DNA of 64,000 nucleotides. Source: Allobosea psychrotolerans. Lineage in GTDB: Bacteria > Pseudomonadota > Alphaproteobacteria > Rhizobiales > Beijerinckiaceae. The stretch is from assembly GCF_002917105.1 (NCBI RefSeq), contig NZ_PQFZ01000022.1:23280-87279 (forward strand), given 5' to 3'. The position numbers and the translations under genes were made by a program. The notes under the pieces were generated by a model that was not told where the DNA came from, ran no database searches, and saw nothing but the letters and a program-made list of their open reading frames with translations. Shown piece after piece: positions 54,382-62,828 of this stretch. Position 1 is the first letter of the stretch; each line of letters opens with the position of its first letter.

Positions 54382-55278
54382 ATGGCGATTGCGTCGCTGC
54401 CCGTCATGTCCGCGGAAGGCGGACTGTCACGTTACCTCGACGAAATTCGTAAGTTCCCGATGCTGGAACCGAACGAGGAATTCATGCTGGCGAAACGCTG
54501 GCGCGAGCATGGCGACCGCGATGCGGCGCACCGGCTCGTTACGTCCCATCTGCGGCTCGTGGCCAAGATCGCCATGGGTTATCGTGGCTATGGCCTGCCG
54601 ATCGGCGAGGTCGTGTCCGAAGGCAATGTCGGCCTGATGCAGGCGGTGAAGCGCTTTGAGCCCGACAAGGGCTTCCGGCTCGCGACCTATGCAATGTGGT
54701 GGATCAAGGCCTCGATCCAGGAATACATCCTGCGGTCCTGGTCGCTGGTGAAGATGGGCACCACCGCCAACCAGAAGAAGCTGTTCTTCAACCTGCGCAA
54801 AGCCAAGAGCAAGATCTCGGCGCTTGGCGAGGGCGATCTGCGCCCCGAGCAGGTCAAGACCATCGCCACCAAGCTCGGCGTCAACGAGCAGGACGTCATC
54901 GACATGAACCGCCGCCTCGGTGGCGACGCGTCGCTGAACACGCCGCTGCGCGAGGATGGCGATGGCGAATGGCAGGACTGGCTGGTCGACGACAGCGAGA
55001 GCCAGGAGCGCCGCTATGCCGAATCGCAGGAAAGCGACAACCGCCACTCGGCCCTGCGCGAGGCGCTCGATGTCCTGAACCCGCGCGAGCGGCGCATCTT
55101 CGAGGCGCGCCGGCTGGCCGAGGACCCGATCACGCTGGAGGAGCTCTCCGAGGAGTTCAACGTCTCGCGCGAACGCGTCCGCCAGATCGAGGTGCGCGCC
55201 TTCGAGAAGGTGCAGGATGCGGTCAAGAAGGCCCTGACCCGCATCGAGGCGCCGCGCGCGGCGCTGCCGGCGGCGTGA
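54382..55278 (+). CDS. rpoH: RNA polymerase sigma-32 factor
   Basis: Heat-shock sigma factor of 298 residues. Region 2 reads SHLRLVAKIAMGYRGYGLP, EGNVGLMQAVKRFEPDKGF and YAMWWIKASIQEYILRSW; the RpoH box QKKLFFNLRKAKSK is visible near residue 130; region 4 has the recognition helix EELSEEFNVSRERVRQIEVRAFEK (in two parts, about residues 250-285). It directs polymerase to chaperone and protease promoters after heat shock. A strong terminator follows. Many alphaproteobacteria have several rpoH copies; which one this is cannot be told. Confidence 0.95.
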   Translation: MAIASLPVMSAEGGLSRYLDEIRKFPMLEPNEEFMLAKRWREHGDRDAAHRLVTSHLRLVAKIAMGYRGYGLPIGEVVSEGNVGLMQAVKRFEPDKGFRLATYAMWWIKASIQEYILRSWSLVKMGTTANQKKLFFNLRKAKSKISALGEGDLRPEQVKTIATKLGVNEQDVIDMNRRLGGDASLNTPLREDGDGEWQDWLVDDSESQERRYAESQESDNRHSALREALDVLNPRERRIFEARRLAEDPITLEELSEEFNVSRERVRQIEVRAFEKVQDAVKKALTRIEAPRAALPAA

Positions 55279-55301
55279 TCCGCTGCCCCCGCATGAGCAT
55301 A

Positions 55302-55330
55302 GGAAAAGGGGCGCCATGCGCCCCTTTTCC
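55302..55330. terminator. Bidirectional terminator after rpoH
   Basis: A perfect 13-base stem GGAAAAGGGGCGC / GCGCCCCTTTTCC encloses a three-base CAT loop. T-runs in the right arm and their counterparts on the other strand allow termination of rpoH and, coming from the other side, of the DUF2125 gene. Confidence 0.85.
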
Positions 55331-55338
55331 ATGTCGCT

Positions 55339-56391
55339 TCAGTATAGGGGCAGGAGCGGCTGGACCGGCAGTCGGATCGGCCCGAGATAGACGCGGCCCT
55401 CGCGCAGCACCACCGGCGGCAAGGCCGTCAGGCCGGGCGCCGCACCCGGCGCCTGCGCGCTGGCCCGGCCGCCGAGCAAGCCTCCGAGGCCACCGAGCAC
55501 CCCCCCGACCGGAACGCCGGCGATCTGCTTGATGCCCGCGAGCGAGGCCTGGACCTGCCCGGAGACGCGATGCGTCTGGTCGAGCAGCAGCAGGCCGCTT
55601 GCCTCGATGCGGGCTGGACCCTTGACTGAGACCAGCTTCGTCAGCTCGATCTGCCCGCCAGCGCTGCGCCAGCGCTCCAGCGCATCGGGATTGAAACCGA
55701 GTTTGAAGGCCTCGGCCTGCGTCAAGGTCGCCTGGATGTCGACATCACCAGCCTCGCTCGTGCCGAGCAGGGCATCGAGCGCTGGCAGGACGGAGCCCTT
55801 GGTGTTGATGGCGAGATCGGTGGCCTGATCGCTTGCCGGGCGTGTCGGATTGCGGCGCAGATGGACCTCCAGGCTGGCGGCGCGCCAACCTTCATTGGCC
55901 TGGCCCGGGGTGGCGAGGGTCGCGTTCGGCTCGGTCATGACCAGGGAGACCTGCTGGGGCGCCGCGCCATTATGCGTCAGGCTCGCCTCGAGCCGGGCCC
56001 AGGCCAGATCGAGCTTGCGGCCCTCGGGCAGGTTGGCCTGCAGCGGGCCGGTGATCTGTACGATGACGAGCCCGGGCGAATAGATCTGTCCGAGCGCCAG
56101 GCTCGGACCCGTCTGCAGCTTCACCGCATCGCCCCAGCGCGTCGAGGTCAGTTCCAGCGATGCGCAACGCAGTTCGACGCGAAACGGAAAACCGCTGATC
56201 GAACGGTCCAGGCAGCTCCAGCTGCGGCCGAGTCCAGCCTCGCGCGCCAGCGCCGTATCGACAGCATCGGCCACGCGTCCGCGCACCACGAACCAGAAGC
56301 CGCTCCAGGCAGCGGCCAGTAATGCGAGCAGGACGAAGGGCGCATAGAGCCAGAACCGGCTGCGGCGACGCGTGGGAGCAAGATCGGTCAT
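55339..56391 (-). CDS. DUF2125 family exported protein
   Basis: A 350-residue protein with an N-terminal membrane helix (FVLLALLAAAWSGFWFVV) and a long beta-rich body typical of DUF2125: SGFPFRVELRCASLEL near residue 65 and LDLAWARLEASLTHNG near 130. C-terminal GGVLGGLGGLLGG is a glycine-rich stretch before the final strand VYLGPIRLPVQPLLPL. Probably periplasmic, anchored by the helix. Its function is unknown; resemblance to AsmA-like tube proteins is only a guess. The start at 56391 (MTDLAPTRRR) is chosen over an ATG five codons upstream. Confidence 0.83.
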   Translation of the reverse strand: MTDLAPTRRRSRFWLYAPFVLLALLAAAWSGFWFVVRGRVADAVDTALAREAGLGRSWSCLDRSISGFPFRVELRCASLELTSTRWGDAVKLQTGPSLALGQIYSPGLVIVQITGPLQANLPEGRKLDLAWARLEASLTHNGAAPQQVSLVMTEPNATLATPGQANEGWRAASLEVHLRRNPTRPASDQATDLAINTKGSVLPALDALLGTSEAGDVDIQATLTQAEAFKLGFNPDALERWRSAGGQIELTKLVSVKGPARIEASGLLLLDQTHRVSGQVQASLAGIKQIAGVPVGGVLGGLGGLLGGRASAQAPGAAPGLTALPPVVLREGRVYLGPIRLPVQPLLPLY

Positions 56392-56495
56392 ACGGCGGCG
56401 GTCCATTGCGAAAAAGCGAGCGGATTGTTAGCTGCCGCCGAGCAAGGGCGCCAGTGCGCCCATCAAGCAGGCGGCCACGGCTAAATTATGGGGTG

Positions 56496-57062
56496 ATGAT
56501 GACAGCTGATCTCAGTGCGAGCGATCTCTGGGTCTTCGGCTATGGCTCGCTGATCTGGCGGCCGGGCTTTCCCTTTGAGGAAAGCGTCGTCGCGCGGCTG
56601 CACGGCTACCACCGCTCGCTCTGCATCTTCTCGCATGTCCATCGCGGCACGCCCGAACGTCCCGGCCTCGTACTGGGCCTTGATCGCGGCGGCATCTGCC
56701 GTGGCCTTGCCTTCCGGGTCGCAGCCAATGAGGCGGCCGAGACCGTGACCTATCTGCGCGCCCGCGAGCAGGCGACTTCGGTCTATCTCGAACGCCGCAT
56801 GCCGGTGCGGCTTGATGATGGGCGCAGCGTCAAGGCGCTGGTCTATGTCGCCGATCGCAAGCACCTGCAATATGCCGGGCGGCTGCCGCCGGACGAGGTG
56901 CTGGAACTGGTGCGCAACGGACGCGGCGGCTCGGGCGAAAACCCGGACTATGTGCTGCAGACCCATGAGCATCTGCGCAAGATGGGCGTCTTCGACCCTG
57001 TCCTCGCCGATCTCGCGCAAAAGCTCGCGCCCGGCCTCGGCGAGCCGCGCCCGCCGCTCTAG
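56496..57062 (+). CDS. ChaC-like gamma-glutamylcyclotransferase
   Basis: Predicted glutathione-degrading enzyme of 188 residues (releases 5-oxoproline and Cys-Gly). The family opening DLWVFGYGSLIWRPGF (about residues 10-25) binds the glutamyl part; the conserved FPFEESVVARLHGYHRSLCIFS and GLVLGLDRGGICRGLAFRV follow; the catalytic glutamate lies in YLRAREQATSVYLERRM. ATGs at 56496 and 56499 both fit. It is isolated from the surrounding minus-strand units by repeats at its 3' side. Confidence 0.9.
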   Translation: MMTADLSASDLWVFGYGSLIWRPGFPFEESVVARLHGYHRSLCIFSHVHRGTPERPGLVLGLDRGGICRGLAFRVAANEAAETVTYLRAREQATSVYLERRMPVRLDDGRSVKALVYVADRKHLQYAGRLPPDEVLELVRNGRGGSGENPDYVLQTHEHLRKMGVFDPVLADLAQKLAPGLGEPRPPL

Positions 57063-57110
57063 AGCAGCATGCGAAAAAGCGGGAAGCGGTTTTTCGCGTT
57101 GATCCTGCTC
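57062..57110. repeat. Dispersed palindromic repeat (second copy)
   Basis: GAGCAGCATGCGAAAAAGC...GGTTTTTCGCGTTGATCCTGCTC: arms pair except one base, and most positions match the copy at 43350-43398 including the trailing TAACTCT. It begins directly after the ChaC stop codon. Confidence 0.8.
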
Positions 57111-57123
57111 TAACTCTTAGATG

Positions 57124-57186
57124 AGAGCGTTTTCGAGTGGTGGATACCGGTTTGCGTGAAGAAATCGCGTCAGAACAAAATGCTCT
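57124..57186. repeat. Second type of palindromic repeat
   Basis: Arms AGAGCGTTTT (57124-57133) and AAAATGCTCT (57177-57186) with one mismatch enclose a GTTTGCGTGAAGAAAT core. I recall similar CGGTTTGCGTGAAGAAAA units repeated in intergenic spaces of this order. It adjoins the repeat just upstream. Confidence 0.6.
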
Positions 57187-57195
57187 GATGCCGGC

Positions 57196-57585
57196 TCAAA
57201 CCTCCGGCATCAGGTCCAGCAGCGCCGCGCGGCGGCTCATGCCATCCTCCGCAAGCAGATGGACATGGATTTCGCGCGCGCCGGCCTGCGTCACCGCCTG
57301 CCGCCAACGCGTCAGCGCCGCCTCGACCCCGAACGGCCCGCTATCGCGCGCGGCGAGAATCTGGCGATCCTGCGAAACCGCCAGCAACACCGCATCGGTG
57401 AAGCCGAGCGCGTGATCGTCCGAGACCGTGAAGACCGAGGCGACGTAGCGCCGGCCCGAACGGCCGCGCCAGGCGGTGAAGCGACGCTCGGACAGGCCCG
57501 CCGTGCTGCGCAGCGGCATTTCGCGCGCCGAGACCACGGGCTCATCAGCGAAAAGATCGGGGTGGGAATAGGCGAGAGCGGCCAT
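57196..57585 (-). CDS. Conserved hypothetical protein under an SOS box
   Basis: A 129-residue soluble protein I cannot place in a family. It has a basic strand region (RFTAWRGRSGRRYVASVFTV), a middle helix-strand block (DDHALGFTDAVLLAVSQD), and an Ala-rich helix RWRQAVTQAGAREIHVHLL, ending LLDLMPEV. No membrane segment, signal or catalytic set is visible. A perfect LexA-type direct repeat starts 21 bases before the start codon, in the promoter, and GGAGG lies before the ATG. This predicts induction by DNA damage. Possible roles include division control or mutagenesis accessory, but that is only a guess. Confidence 0.75.
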   Translation of the reverse strand: MAALAYSHPDLFADEPVVSAREMPLRSTAGLSERRFTAWRGRSGRRYVASVFTVSDDHALGFTDAVLLAVSQDRQILAARDSGPFGVEAALTRWRQAVTQAGAREIHVHLLAEDGMSRRAALLDLMPEV

Positions 57586-57605
57586 CCGTTCCTCCTTTTG
57601 TTCCA

Positions 57606-57620
57606 GAACAAAATGAGAAC
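57606..57620 (-). promoter_or_regulatory. LexA-type SOS box (GTTC-N7-GTTC)
   Basis: On the minus strand the sequence reads GTTCTCATTTTGTTC, which exactly matches the alphaproteobacterial LexA motif. It sits 21 bases upstream of the unknown gene's start. It overlaps a perfect palindrome TTTTGTTC-CA-GAACAAAA at 57596-57613. Confidence 0.8.
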
Positions 57621-57679
57621 GAACAGACTATCTGTCAAGGGCCGCCGGCCCGCGCGGCCGGCCTTGCTGACAGCTGCTG

Positions 57680-58444
57680 TCAGGAGCGTTTCGCCAGCGG
57701 ATCGAGACCGAGCTTGGCCAGTTCGCTACGCCCCAGCGCCAGCAGCCGGTTGCTTTCCGTCTCGATCCTCTCCTGCAGCAGCGCCTGGAACTCCGTCTTG
57801 CTCAGGCCCGGCAGGATCGGCGGCAGGAATGTCAGGCGGATCGTGCCCGGCAGACGCAGGAACTTGCGGCGCGGCCAGTACAGGCCGGAATTCAGCGCGA
57901 CGGGCACACAAGGCACGTTGAGATCTGCATAGAGATGCGCAACGCCGTATTTGTAGTCTGGCGGAGCTCCGGCCGGCCGGCGCGTGCCTTCCGGGAAGAT
58001 CAGGAGCTGACGCCCGTTCTCACGCATCTCGATCCGCGAGCGCCGCGTGACCTGGGCCAGAGCCCGCGCGCGCCCGCCGCGATCCACCGGGATCATCCTG
58101 AGCTTGAGCAGGCACCAGCCAAAGAACGGAATCCAGGTCAGTTCGCGCTTCAGGATGAAGACCGGATCGGGAAACAGTCCGATCAGGACGAAAGTTTCCC
58201 AGAAGGACTGGTGCTTGGCCGCAACGATCAGCCCACCGCTCGGGATATTCTCGAGCCCCTTGATCTCAAAGCCCGTGCCCGACGTCACCTTCATCAGGAA
58301 CAATGCGCTCCGGGACCAGCCGGCAGCGACCTTCATCAGGTAGCGCCGGGGCAGCAGCAAAGCGGGAAATGCCGCAAACACCAACCAGAGCGACAGGTTG
58401 AGATAGAACACGACATTGGCGAGCAGGGAGCGCAGGATCAGCAT
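57680..58444 (-). CDS. plsC: 1-acyl-sn-glycerol-3-phosphate acyltransferase
   Basis: Acylates lysophosphatidic acid to phosphatidic acid at the inner membrane. The 254-residue protein has an N-terminal helix (LLANVVFYLNLSLWLVFAAF), the acyltransferase block AAKHQSFWETF (HX4E rather than HX4D), the second block RGGRARALAQ, the FPEGTRRPAGAPPDYKYG motif and PCVPVALNSG. The HX4E form is seen in one PlsC branch. The ATG at 58444 begins MLILRSLLANVV. It lies 50 bases downstream of ydcF on the same strand. Confidence 0.88.
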   Translation of the reverse strand: MLILRSLLANVVFYLNLSLWLVFAAFPALLLPRRYLMKVAAGWSRSALFLMKVTSGTGFEIKGLENIPSGGLIVAAKHQSFWETFVLIGLFPDPVFILKRELTWIPFFGWCLLKLRMIPVDRGGRARALAQVTRRSRIEMRENGRQLLIFPEGTRRPAGAPPDYKYGVAHLYADLNVPCVPVALNSGLYWPRRKFLRLPGTIRLTFLPPILPGLSKTEFQALLQERIETESNRLLALGRSELAKLGLDPLAKRS

Positions 58445-58494
58445 GGCGCGCAAAGACCCCGTCAGCTCGCCGCCGTCAAGCATGCGAACGTGGA

Positions 58495-59307
58495 TCAGGC
58501 GTTGTTGCGATGGTCATGCAGGCGCGTGCGCTTCTCGTAGTCCGGCCCGAGCAACCCTGCGGGTTTCGGCGAAACCGGCTTGCGGCCGCCGATGATGACC
58601 GAGAGCCGCGACGTCTCGGGATCCCCCTCGAAGGCGCTGCGCAGGCGCGCCACAAGGTATTTGCCGTATTCGGGCCCGAGCAGCCGGACCGTGTTCCAAC
58701 TCCGCCACCAGCCGGAGGTGTCGATCTGGTCGGTCACGACCGGATGCGGCACGAGGCGCACGCCCGGCATCGCATGGGCGAATTCGGCCAGCACGCGCGG
58801 CATGTGGTAGTTCGAGGTCACGACCAGAAGCGAGTGGAATTCATGCTGGCGTACCCAGCGGCGGGTCTCGATGGCATTGCCGATCGTGTTGCGGGCGCGG
58901 TAGTCGAGGTCGACGCAGCAGGCGAGGAGCTCACGCGCCGAGGGGTTGAGCTTGGCGAGCTCCTCGCGACTCGTCTTCTCATTGACGCCGCTGATCAGCA
59001 GGCGCGAACCGCGCTCGGCACCGAGCAGGCCGATGGCGTCGCCGACACGCTGTGAGCCGCCGGTGACGACGACGATCGCGTCCGTACGCGGCACCGCGAC
59101 AGGTTCCCGCGGCTCGATTCCGGAGGCGAATTCGGCATAGCCCAACCCGAGCGCCACGGCGCCGGCCACCAGCATGCAGCCCAGGAGCCATCCCAGGCGC
59201 CTTGGCCAGCTCCAGCCGGCCAGATGCATGCGGGACTGCCCGGGCGGCATGGGTCGCTTGTTTCGGCCTGCCAGCAGATGCTCGTGACTGCTTCCGATCA
59301 TCACCAT
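58495..59307 (-). CDS. YdcF/DUF218 family protein
   Basis: A 270-residue membrane-anchored protein of the DUF218/SanA-YdcF-ElyC group, linked in other bacteria to cell-envelope integrity. A helix at about residues 35-58 (LGWLLGCMLVAGAVALGLGY) anchors it; the body has DAIVVVTGGSQRVGDA, LLISGVNEKTSREELA, NAIETRRWVRQHEFHSLLVVTSNYHMPR (core motif, in parts) and SNYHMPR. It follows ftsX by 79 bases and precedes plsC, all on the minus strand. Confidence 0.85.
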   Translation of the reverse strand: MVMIGSSHEHLLAGRNKRPMPPGQSRMHLAGWSWPRRLGWLLGCMLVAGAVALGLGYAEFASGIEPREPVAVPRTDAIVVVTGGSQRVGDAIGLLGAERGSRLLISGVNEKTSREELAKLNPSARELLACCVDLDYRARNTIGNAIETRRWVRQHEFHSLLVVTSNYHMPRVLAEFAHAMPGVRLVPHPVVTDQIDTSGWWRSWNTVRLLGPEYGKYLVARLRSAFEGDPETSRLSVIIGGRKPVSPKPAGLLGPDYEKRTRLHDHRNNA

Positions 59308-59386
59308 GTCTTGGTCAGGTTAAACCGCCAATCGGGCATAACGGCGGCGGGCTCGGCACTCCTGCCGCCACAAGGGTTAAGGGTTG

Positions 59387-60349
59387 TTAAGCCAACGCAC
59401 GTAAATAATGCCGCACCGTGAAGCGTGATACGAGCCCCGCGATCCCCGCCACGACTGCGGCTACCATGATCACTGCGACATAGCCCGACCAGCCGATCTC
59501 GAAAGCTCCGAATAAAGCCTGCAATTGTTCTGCCTCGGGCGCCGCGCCCAAGCGCGATGCCACGAAACCGAGCAAGGCGATCACGACAATTGCACCCGCT
59601 CCACCGATCGCGCCGCCTCTCAGGCCCAGCCTGACGAAGCGGGTCTGGAATTCGCGCGCGATGAAGGCGTCGTCGGCTCCCACCAGATGCAGCACCTCGA
59701 CGCTGTCGCGGCTGCCGGCCATGGCGCCGCGCGTGGCGAAGGCGACGGCGAGTGCCGCCGCCGTCAGCACCAGCAGCACGACGGCGGCACCGGACAGGAT
59801 GATGGTGCTCGCCATAGTCGAAAGCCGGCGCACCCAGAGACGGTGATCGTCGAGGATCGCGCTCGGGATCTCGTGGCGCAGCGCAGCGCTGAAAGCGGAG
59901 AGATCCGGCCCGACATTCGATCTCAGCTTGATCACGATCAAGCGGGGCACCGGCAATTCGACGAGATCGAGCCCCGTGCCGAGCCAAGGCTCGAGCAGCT
60001 TGTCCGATTCCGCCTTCGGCACCACGCGGACCGTCTCGATGCTGGCGACGCCCGCCGCCATCGCCACCGCACGCGAAAGATCGGCTTCCATGTCGCGGCG
60101 CGAATCCGGCCTGATCTGGATCGTCATCTCATTGGCGACCGCGCCGCGCCATTGCTCCGAGGCGCGCGCCGCCAGCACGGCCGCGCCGGCGCTCAACGCC
60201 GCCAGGAAGGTGAGGATAGCGATGACCGCCATCAGCGCCCGCCCCGCCACCGAATCAAGCGGCACCAGAGGCTGGTCACGCCGCAGGTTCGGCGGCAAGG
60301 CCAGCCCGTCATGCCCGGCTTCATCGCTGTCGGCTTCATGCATCGACAT
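59387..60349 (-). CDS. ftsX: Cell-division protein FtsX
   Basis: Permease-like partner of FtsE, 320 residues, in the divisome; it transmits ATP binding to septal wall hydrolases. Four membrane helices are seen: ALMAVIAILTFLAALSAGAAVL (about residues 40-62), TIILSGAAVVLLVLTAAALAV, GAIVVIALLGFVASRLG and the last VIMVAAVVAGIAGLVSRFT. A periplasmic loop (about 65-185) lies between helix one and two. The ATG at 60349 overlaps the FtsE stop region (14 bases), giving translational coupling; ATG at 60343 is also possible. Confidence 0.88.
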   Translation of the reverse strand: MSMHEADSDEAGHDGLALPPNLRRDQPLVPLDSVAGRALMAVIAILTFLAALSAGAAVLAARASEQWRGAVANEMTIQIRPDSRRDMEADLSRAVAMAAGVASIETVRVVPKAESDKLLEPWLGTGLDLVELPVPRLIVIKLRSNVGPDLSAFSAALRHEIPSAILDDHRLWVRRLSTMASTIILSGAAVVLLVLTAAALAVAFATRGAMAGSRDSVEVLHLVGADDAFIAREFQTRFVRLGLRGGAIGGAGAIVVIALLGFVASRLGAAPEAEQLQALFGAFEIGWSGYVAVIMVAAVVAGIAGLVSRFTVRHYLRALA

Positions 60350-60995
60350 GCAGGTGCCCGTCGACGAGGACAAGACGCGGCGCGTCGTAGAGCTCCATCA
60401 GCGCAAGATCATGCGTCGCGATCACCACCGCCGTGCCCAGCGACTGCAATTCCATGAACAATCGGAGCAGGCGCCGGCCCAGGCCGGGATCGACATTGCC
60501 CGTGGGCTCGTCGGCCAGCAGCAATTCAGGCCGGCTGATCAGCGCGCGCGCGATCGCGGCGCGCTGCTTCTCGCCGCCCGACAGGACCGGCGGCACCGCA
60601 TGCATGCGCTCGCCCAGCCCAACCCAGCGGAGCAGCTCGACGACCTCGGCGCGGTAGCTCGTCTCTTCCTTGCCAAGCACGCGCAGGGGCAGAGCCACGT
60701 TCTCATAGAGCGTAAGATGATCGAGCAGGCGGAAATCCTGGAACACCACGCCCATGCGGCGGCGAAAGCCGGTCAGCGTCGTCGCGTCCAGGCGCGAGAC
60801 ATCCTGCCCGAACAGGTTGACCAGTCCCCGCGTCGGCTTCAGCGCCATCAGGACGAGACGGATCAGCGTGGTCTTGCCGGCGCCGGAAGGGCCGGTGAGA
60901 TACTGGAACGAACGCGGCGCGATGCTGAAGTTGATGTCCTTCAGCACCTCCGGGCCCATGCCATATCGCAGGCCGACATTCTCGAACCGAACCAA
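60336..60995 (-). CDS. ftsE: Cell-division ATP-binding protein FtsE
   Basis: ATPase partner of FtsX, 219 residues. Walker A is TGPSGAGKTTLIRL (about residue 35), signature LSGGEKQRAAIARALI (about 134), Walker B ELLLADEPTGNVD (about 158). The sequence starts MVRFENVGLRYGMGPEVL from a TTG at 60995; no ATG or GTG in that frame would give a matching start, and the next upstream codons are unlike the family. It is the first gene of the ftsE-ftsX-ydcF-plsC run. Confidence 0.92.
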   Translation of the reverse strand: MVRFENVGLRYGMGPEVLKDINFSIAPRSFQYLTGPSGAGKTTLIRLVLMALKPTRGLVNLFGQDVSRLDATTLTGFRRRMGVVFQDFRLLDHLTLYENVALPLRVLGKEETSYRAEVVELLRWVGLGERMHAVPPVLSGGEKQRAAIARALISRPELLLADEPTGNVDPGLGRRLLRLFMELQSLGTAVVIATHDLALMELYDAPRLVLVDGHLHVDA

Positions 60996-61113
60996 ACCGC
61001 CATCCCTTCGAGCCGCATTGCGAATCTCGCTCGCGATCCTACACCTCAAGCGCGCCGCCCCGGAATGCGACGTGAGCGACAGGCACCTTGGCGCACAGGT
61101 ACTTCACGAGGCG

Positions 61114-61121
61114 TTAACCAT
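61114..61121. promoter_or_regulatory. CtrA-like half site
   Basis: TTAACCAT matches the eight-base CtrA motif known from alphaproteobacterial cell-cycle promoters. It lies in the gap between ftsE (minus) and the zinc-ribbon gene (plus), 119 bases from the ftsE start. Confidence 0.3.
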
Positions 61122-61294
61122 AAACCGGCTCAATGCAGAACGGCGCCCGTCCCCATGGGTAAGGAAGCTTGAACCGCAATGGCGCGCGGTGAAGGCTTCC
61201 CGGCCAGGCCGGCCAAGACTGTTCGACGGCGACGTCGAGACTGTTCGACGCCGAGACCATTCAACGCAAGGCAAGGAGCGAGCCTGGCAAGCCC

Positions 61295-62074
61295 ATGCTG
61301 ATCGTCTGTCCATCCTGCTCAAGCCGGTATGAACTCGACGCGGCCAAGCTCGGCCCGGCCGGGCGCAAGGTCCGCTGCGCCTCCTGCCAGACCCTATGGC
61401 ATGTCGACCCGGCGCAGGAGAATTTTCCGGAGGCTCCGAGCGCGGCGGAAACGCAGGCCCTGCTGAACGAGGAGCTCGAGCGCGCCAGCGAAATCGACGC
61501 GCAGATCAGCGCTGTCGCCTCCGAACACACGGACACGGTCGAGCCCCCCCCGCCGCCACCGCGCAAGCCCGGCAAAGGCAAGCCCTCCCCGGCGAAGGGT
61601 GCCAAGACCGGCCAATCCCACCCGCGCCGTGCTGCAACCTTCGTCGCGCTCGGCCTTGGCGGCGCAGTGCTGCTCGGCCTCCTCGTCTGGCAGCGCAATC
61701 TCGCCGTGCGCGGCGCGCCGCAGCTCGCCATCGTCTTCGAGAAGCTCGGCCTTCCCATCAATATCCGCGGCCTCAGCTTCAGTGCGGTCGAAAGCGGGCT
61801 GGTCGAAGACGGGCAGAACCGCTTCCTCGTCGTCGAGGGCGACGTGACCAATATCAGCAAAGGCAGGGCGCCGATGCCGCCGATCGAGGTCGCGGTCAAA
61901 GATGCCGCCGGCCAGACGCTCTACACATGGACGACTGAGGCGCCGCGACCGAGCCTGGAGCCAGCCGAGCTCGTCCGCTTCCGTGCCAGGCTCGCCTCCC
62001 CGCCCGAGGCCGGAAAATCCGTGCTGGTGCGCTTCACCTCGGCCAAGCCGAAAGGCCTCGCCAGCGCGCATTGA
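61295..62074 (+). CDS. MJ0042-type zinc-ribbon membrane protein
   Basis: A 259-residue protein with an N-terminal zinc ribbon (VCPSCSSRYELDAAKL ... RCASCQTLWHV, CxxC twice), a Pro-rich charged linker, one membrane helix at about residues 108-125 (FVALGLGGAVLLGLLVW) and a C-terminal beta-rich DUF3426-like domain (residues about 140-259, LVEDGQNRFLVVEGDVTNIS). Such proteins are common beside ftsEX in this order and their role is unknown. The ATG at 61295 places the zinc ribbon at the start. Divergent from ftsE. Confidence 0.85.
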   Translation: MLIVCPSCSSRYELDAAKLGPAGRKVRCASCQTLWHVDPAQENFPEAPSAAETQALLNEELERASEIDAQISAVASEHTDTVEPPPPPPRKPGKGKPSPAKGAKTGQSHPRRAATFVALGLGGAVLLGLLVWQRNLAVRGAPQLAIVFEKLGLPINIRGLSFSAVESGLVEDGQNRFLVVEGDVTNISKGRAPMPPIEVAVKDAAGQTLYTWTTEAPRPSLEPAELVRFRARLASPPEAGKSVLVRFTSAKPKGLASAH

Positions 62075-62264
62075 AGCCCTGCCCTTGAAAGCACTGCTCC
62101 TGCGAAAAACCCGGCACCCACATTTCTTAAGCAATGCACCAGGCGAATAGAGCCTCTGGCCGATCCAGATGGATGCTATAAACCTGCCTGAAAGACGAAC
62201 CGCGCGACACTCTGCGCCGAAAGCCTGGCCGGTTCCCGGCCGGCCGCGAAAGGACGACGAGACG

Positions 62265-62825
62265 ATGGCTGAAGCCCGGCGCATCAGGGTGCTCTACGAC
62301 GAAGGCGAGATCGCGCAGCGCAATGAGGAAATGGCACGGATGATCGCGGCGAACTCGCCGCCGGATCTGCTCGTGGTGGCGGTGCTGAAGGGCAGCTTCA
62401 TGTTCGTCGCCGACCTGATCCGTGCCATGCATCGCGCCGGCATGACCCCGCAGGTCGAATTCGTGCATCTCTCCAGCTATCGCAACGCCACGATCTCGTC
62501 CGGCCAGGTCGAGATCCTGCGCGACGTCCAAAGCGACGTGCGCGGCCGCGAGGTGCTGCTGGTCGACGACATTCTTGAATCCGGGCGCACGCTCGCCTTC
62601 GCCAAGGATCTGCTGTCGGCACGCGGGGCTGCCAAGGTCTCGAGCGCCGTATTGCTGGAGAAGCCGGGCAAGCGCGCCGTCAACATCAAGGCGGATTATA
62701 TCGGCTTCGAATGCCCGGATTATTTCGTCGTCGGCTATGGCATGGACGTTGCTCACGCCTATCGGCAATTACCCTATGTCGGCGTCATCGAGACGGCCGA
62801 TCAGGCTGGCCTGCCCGGGATCTGA
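62265..62825 (+). CDS. hpt: Hypoxanthine phosphoribosyltransferase
   Basis: Purine-salvage enzyme of 186 residues that makes IMP from hypoxanthine and PRPP. The core shows VAVLKGSFMFVADLIRA, the PRPP motif EVLLVDDILESGRTLAFA and a C-terminal ADYIGFECPDYFVVGYGMD, where the phenyl/Asp residues bind the base. The ATG at 62265 is preferred to one at 62169. A CpdR-like receiver gene follows after three bases, a pairing I know from related genomes. Confidence 0.93.
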   Translation: MAEARRIRVLYDEGEIAQRNEEMARMIAANSPPDLLVVAVLKGSFMFVADLIRAMHRAGMTPQVEFVHLSSYRNATISSGQVEILRDVQSDVRGREVLLVDDILESGRTLAFAKDLLSARGAAKVSSAVLLEKPGKRAVNIKADYIGFECPDYFVVGYGMDVAHAYRQLPYVGVIETADQAGLPGI

Positions 62826-62828
62826 ACG

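Noticed and set aside
59370..59386. TTAA-N6-TTAA motif between ftsX and ydcF as a CtrA site
   Set aside because: CtrA needs seven bases between the halves, so the spacing does not match.
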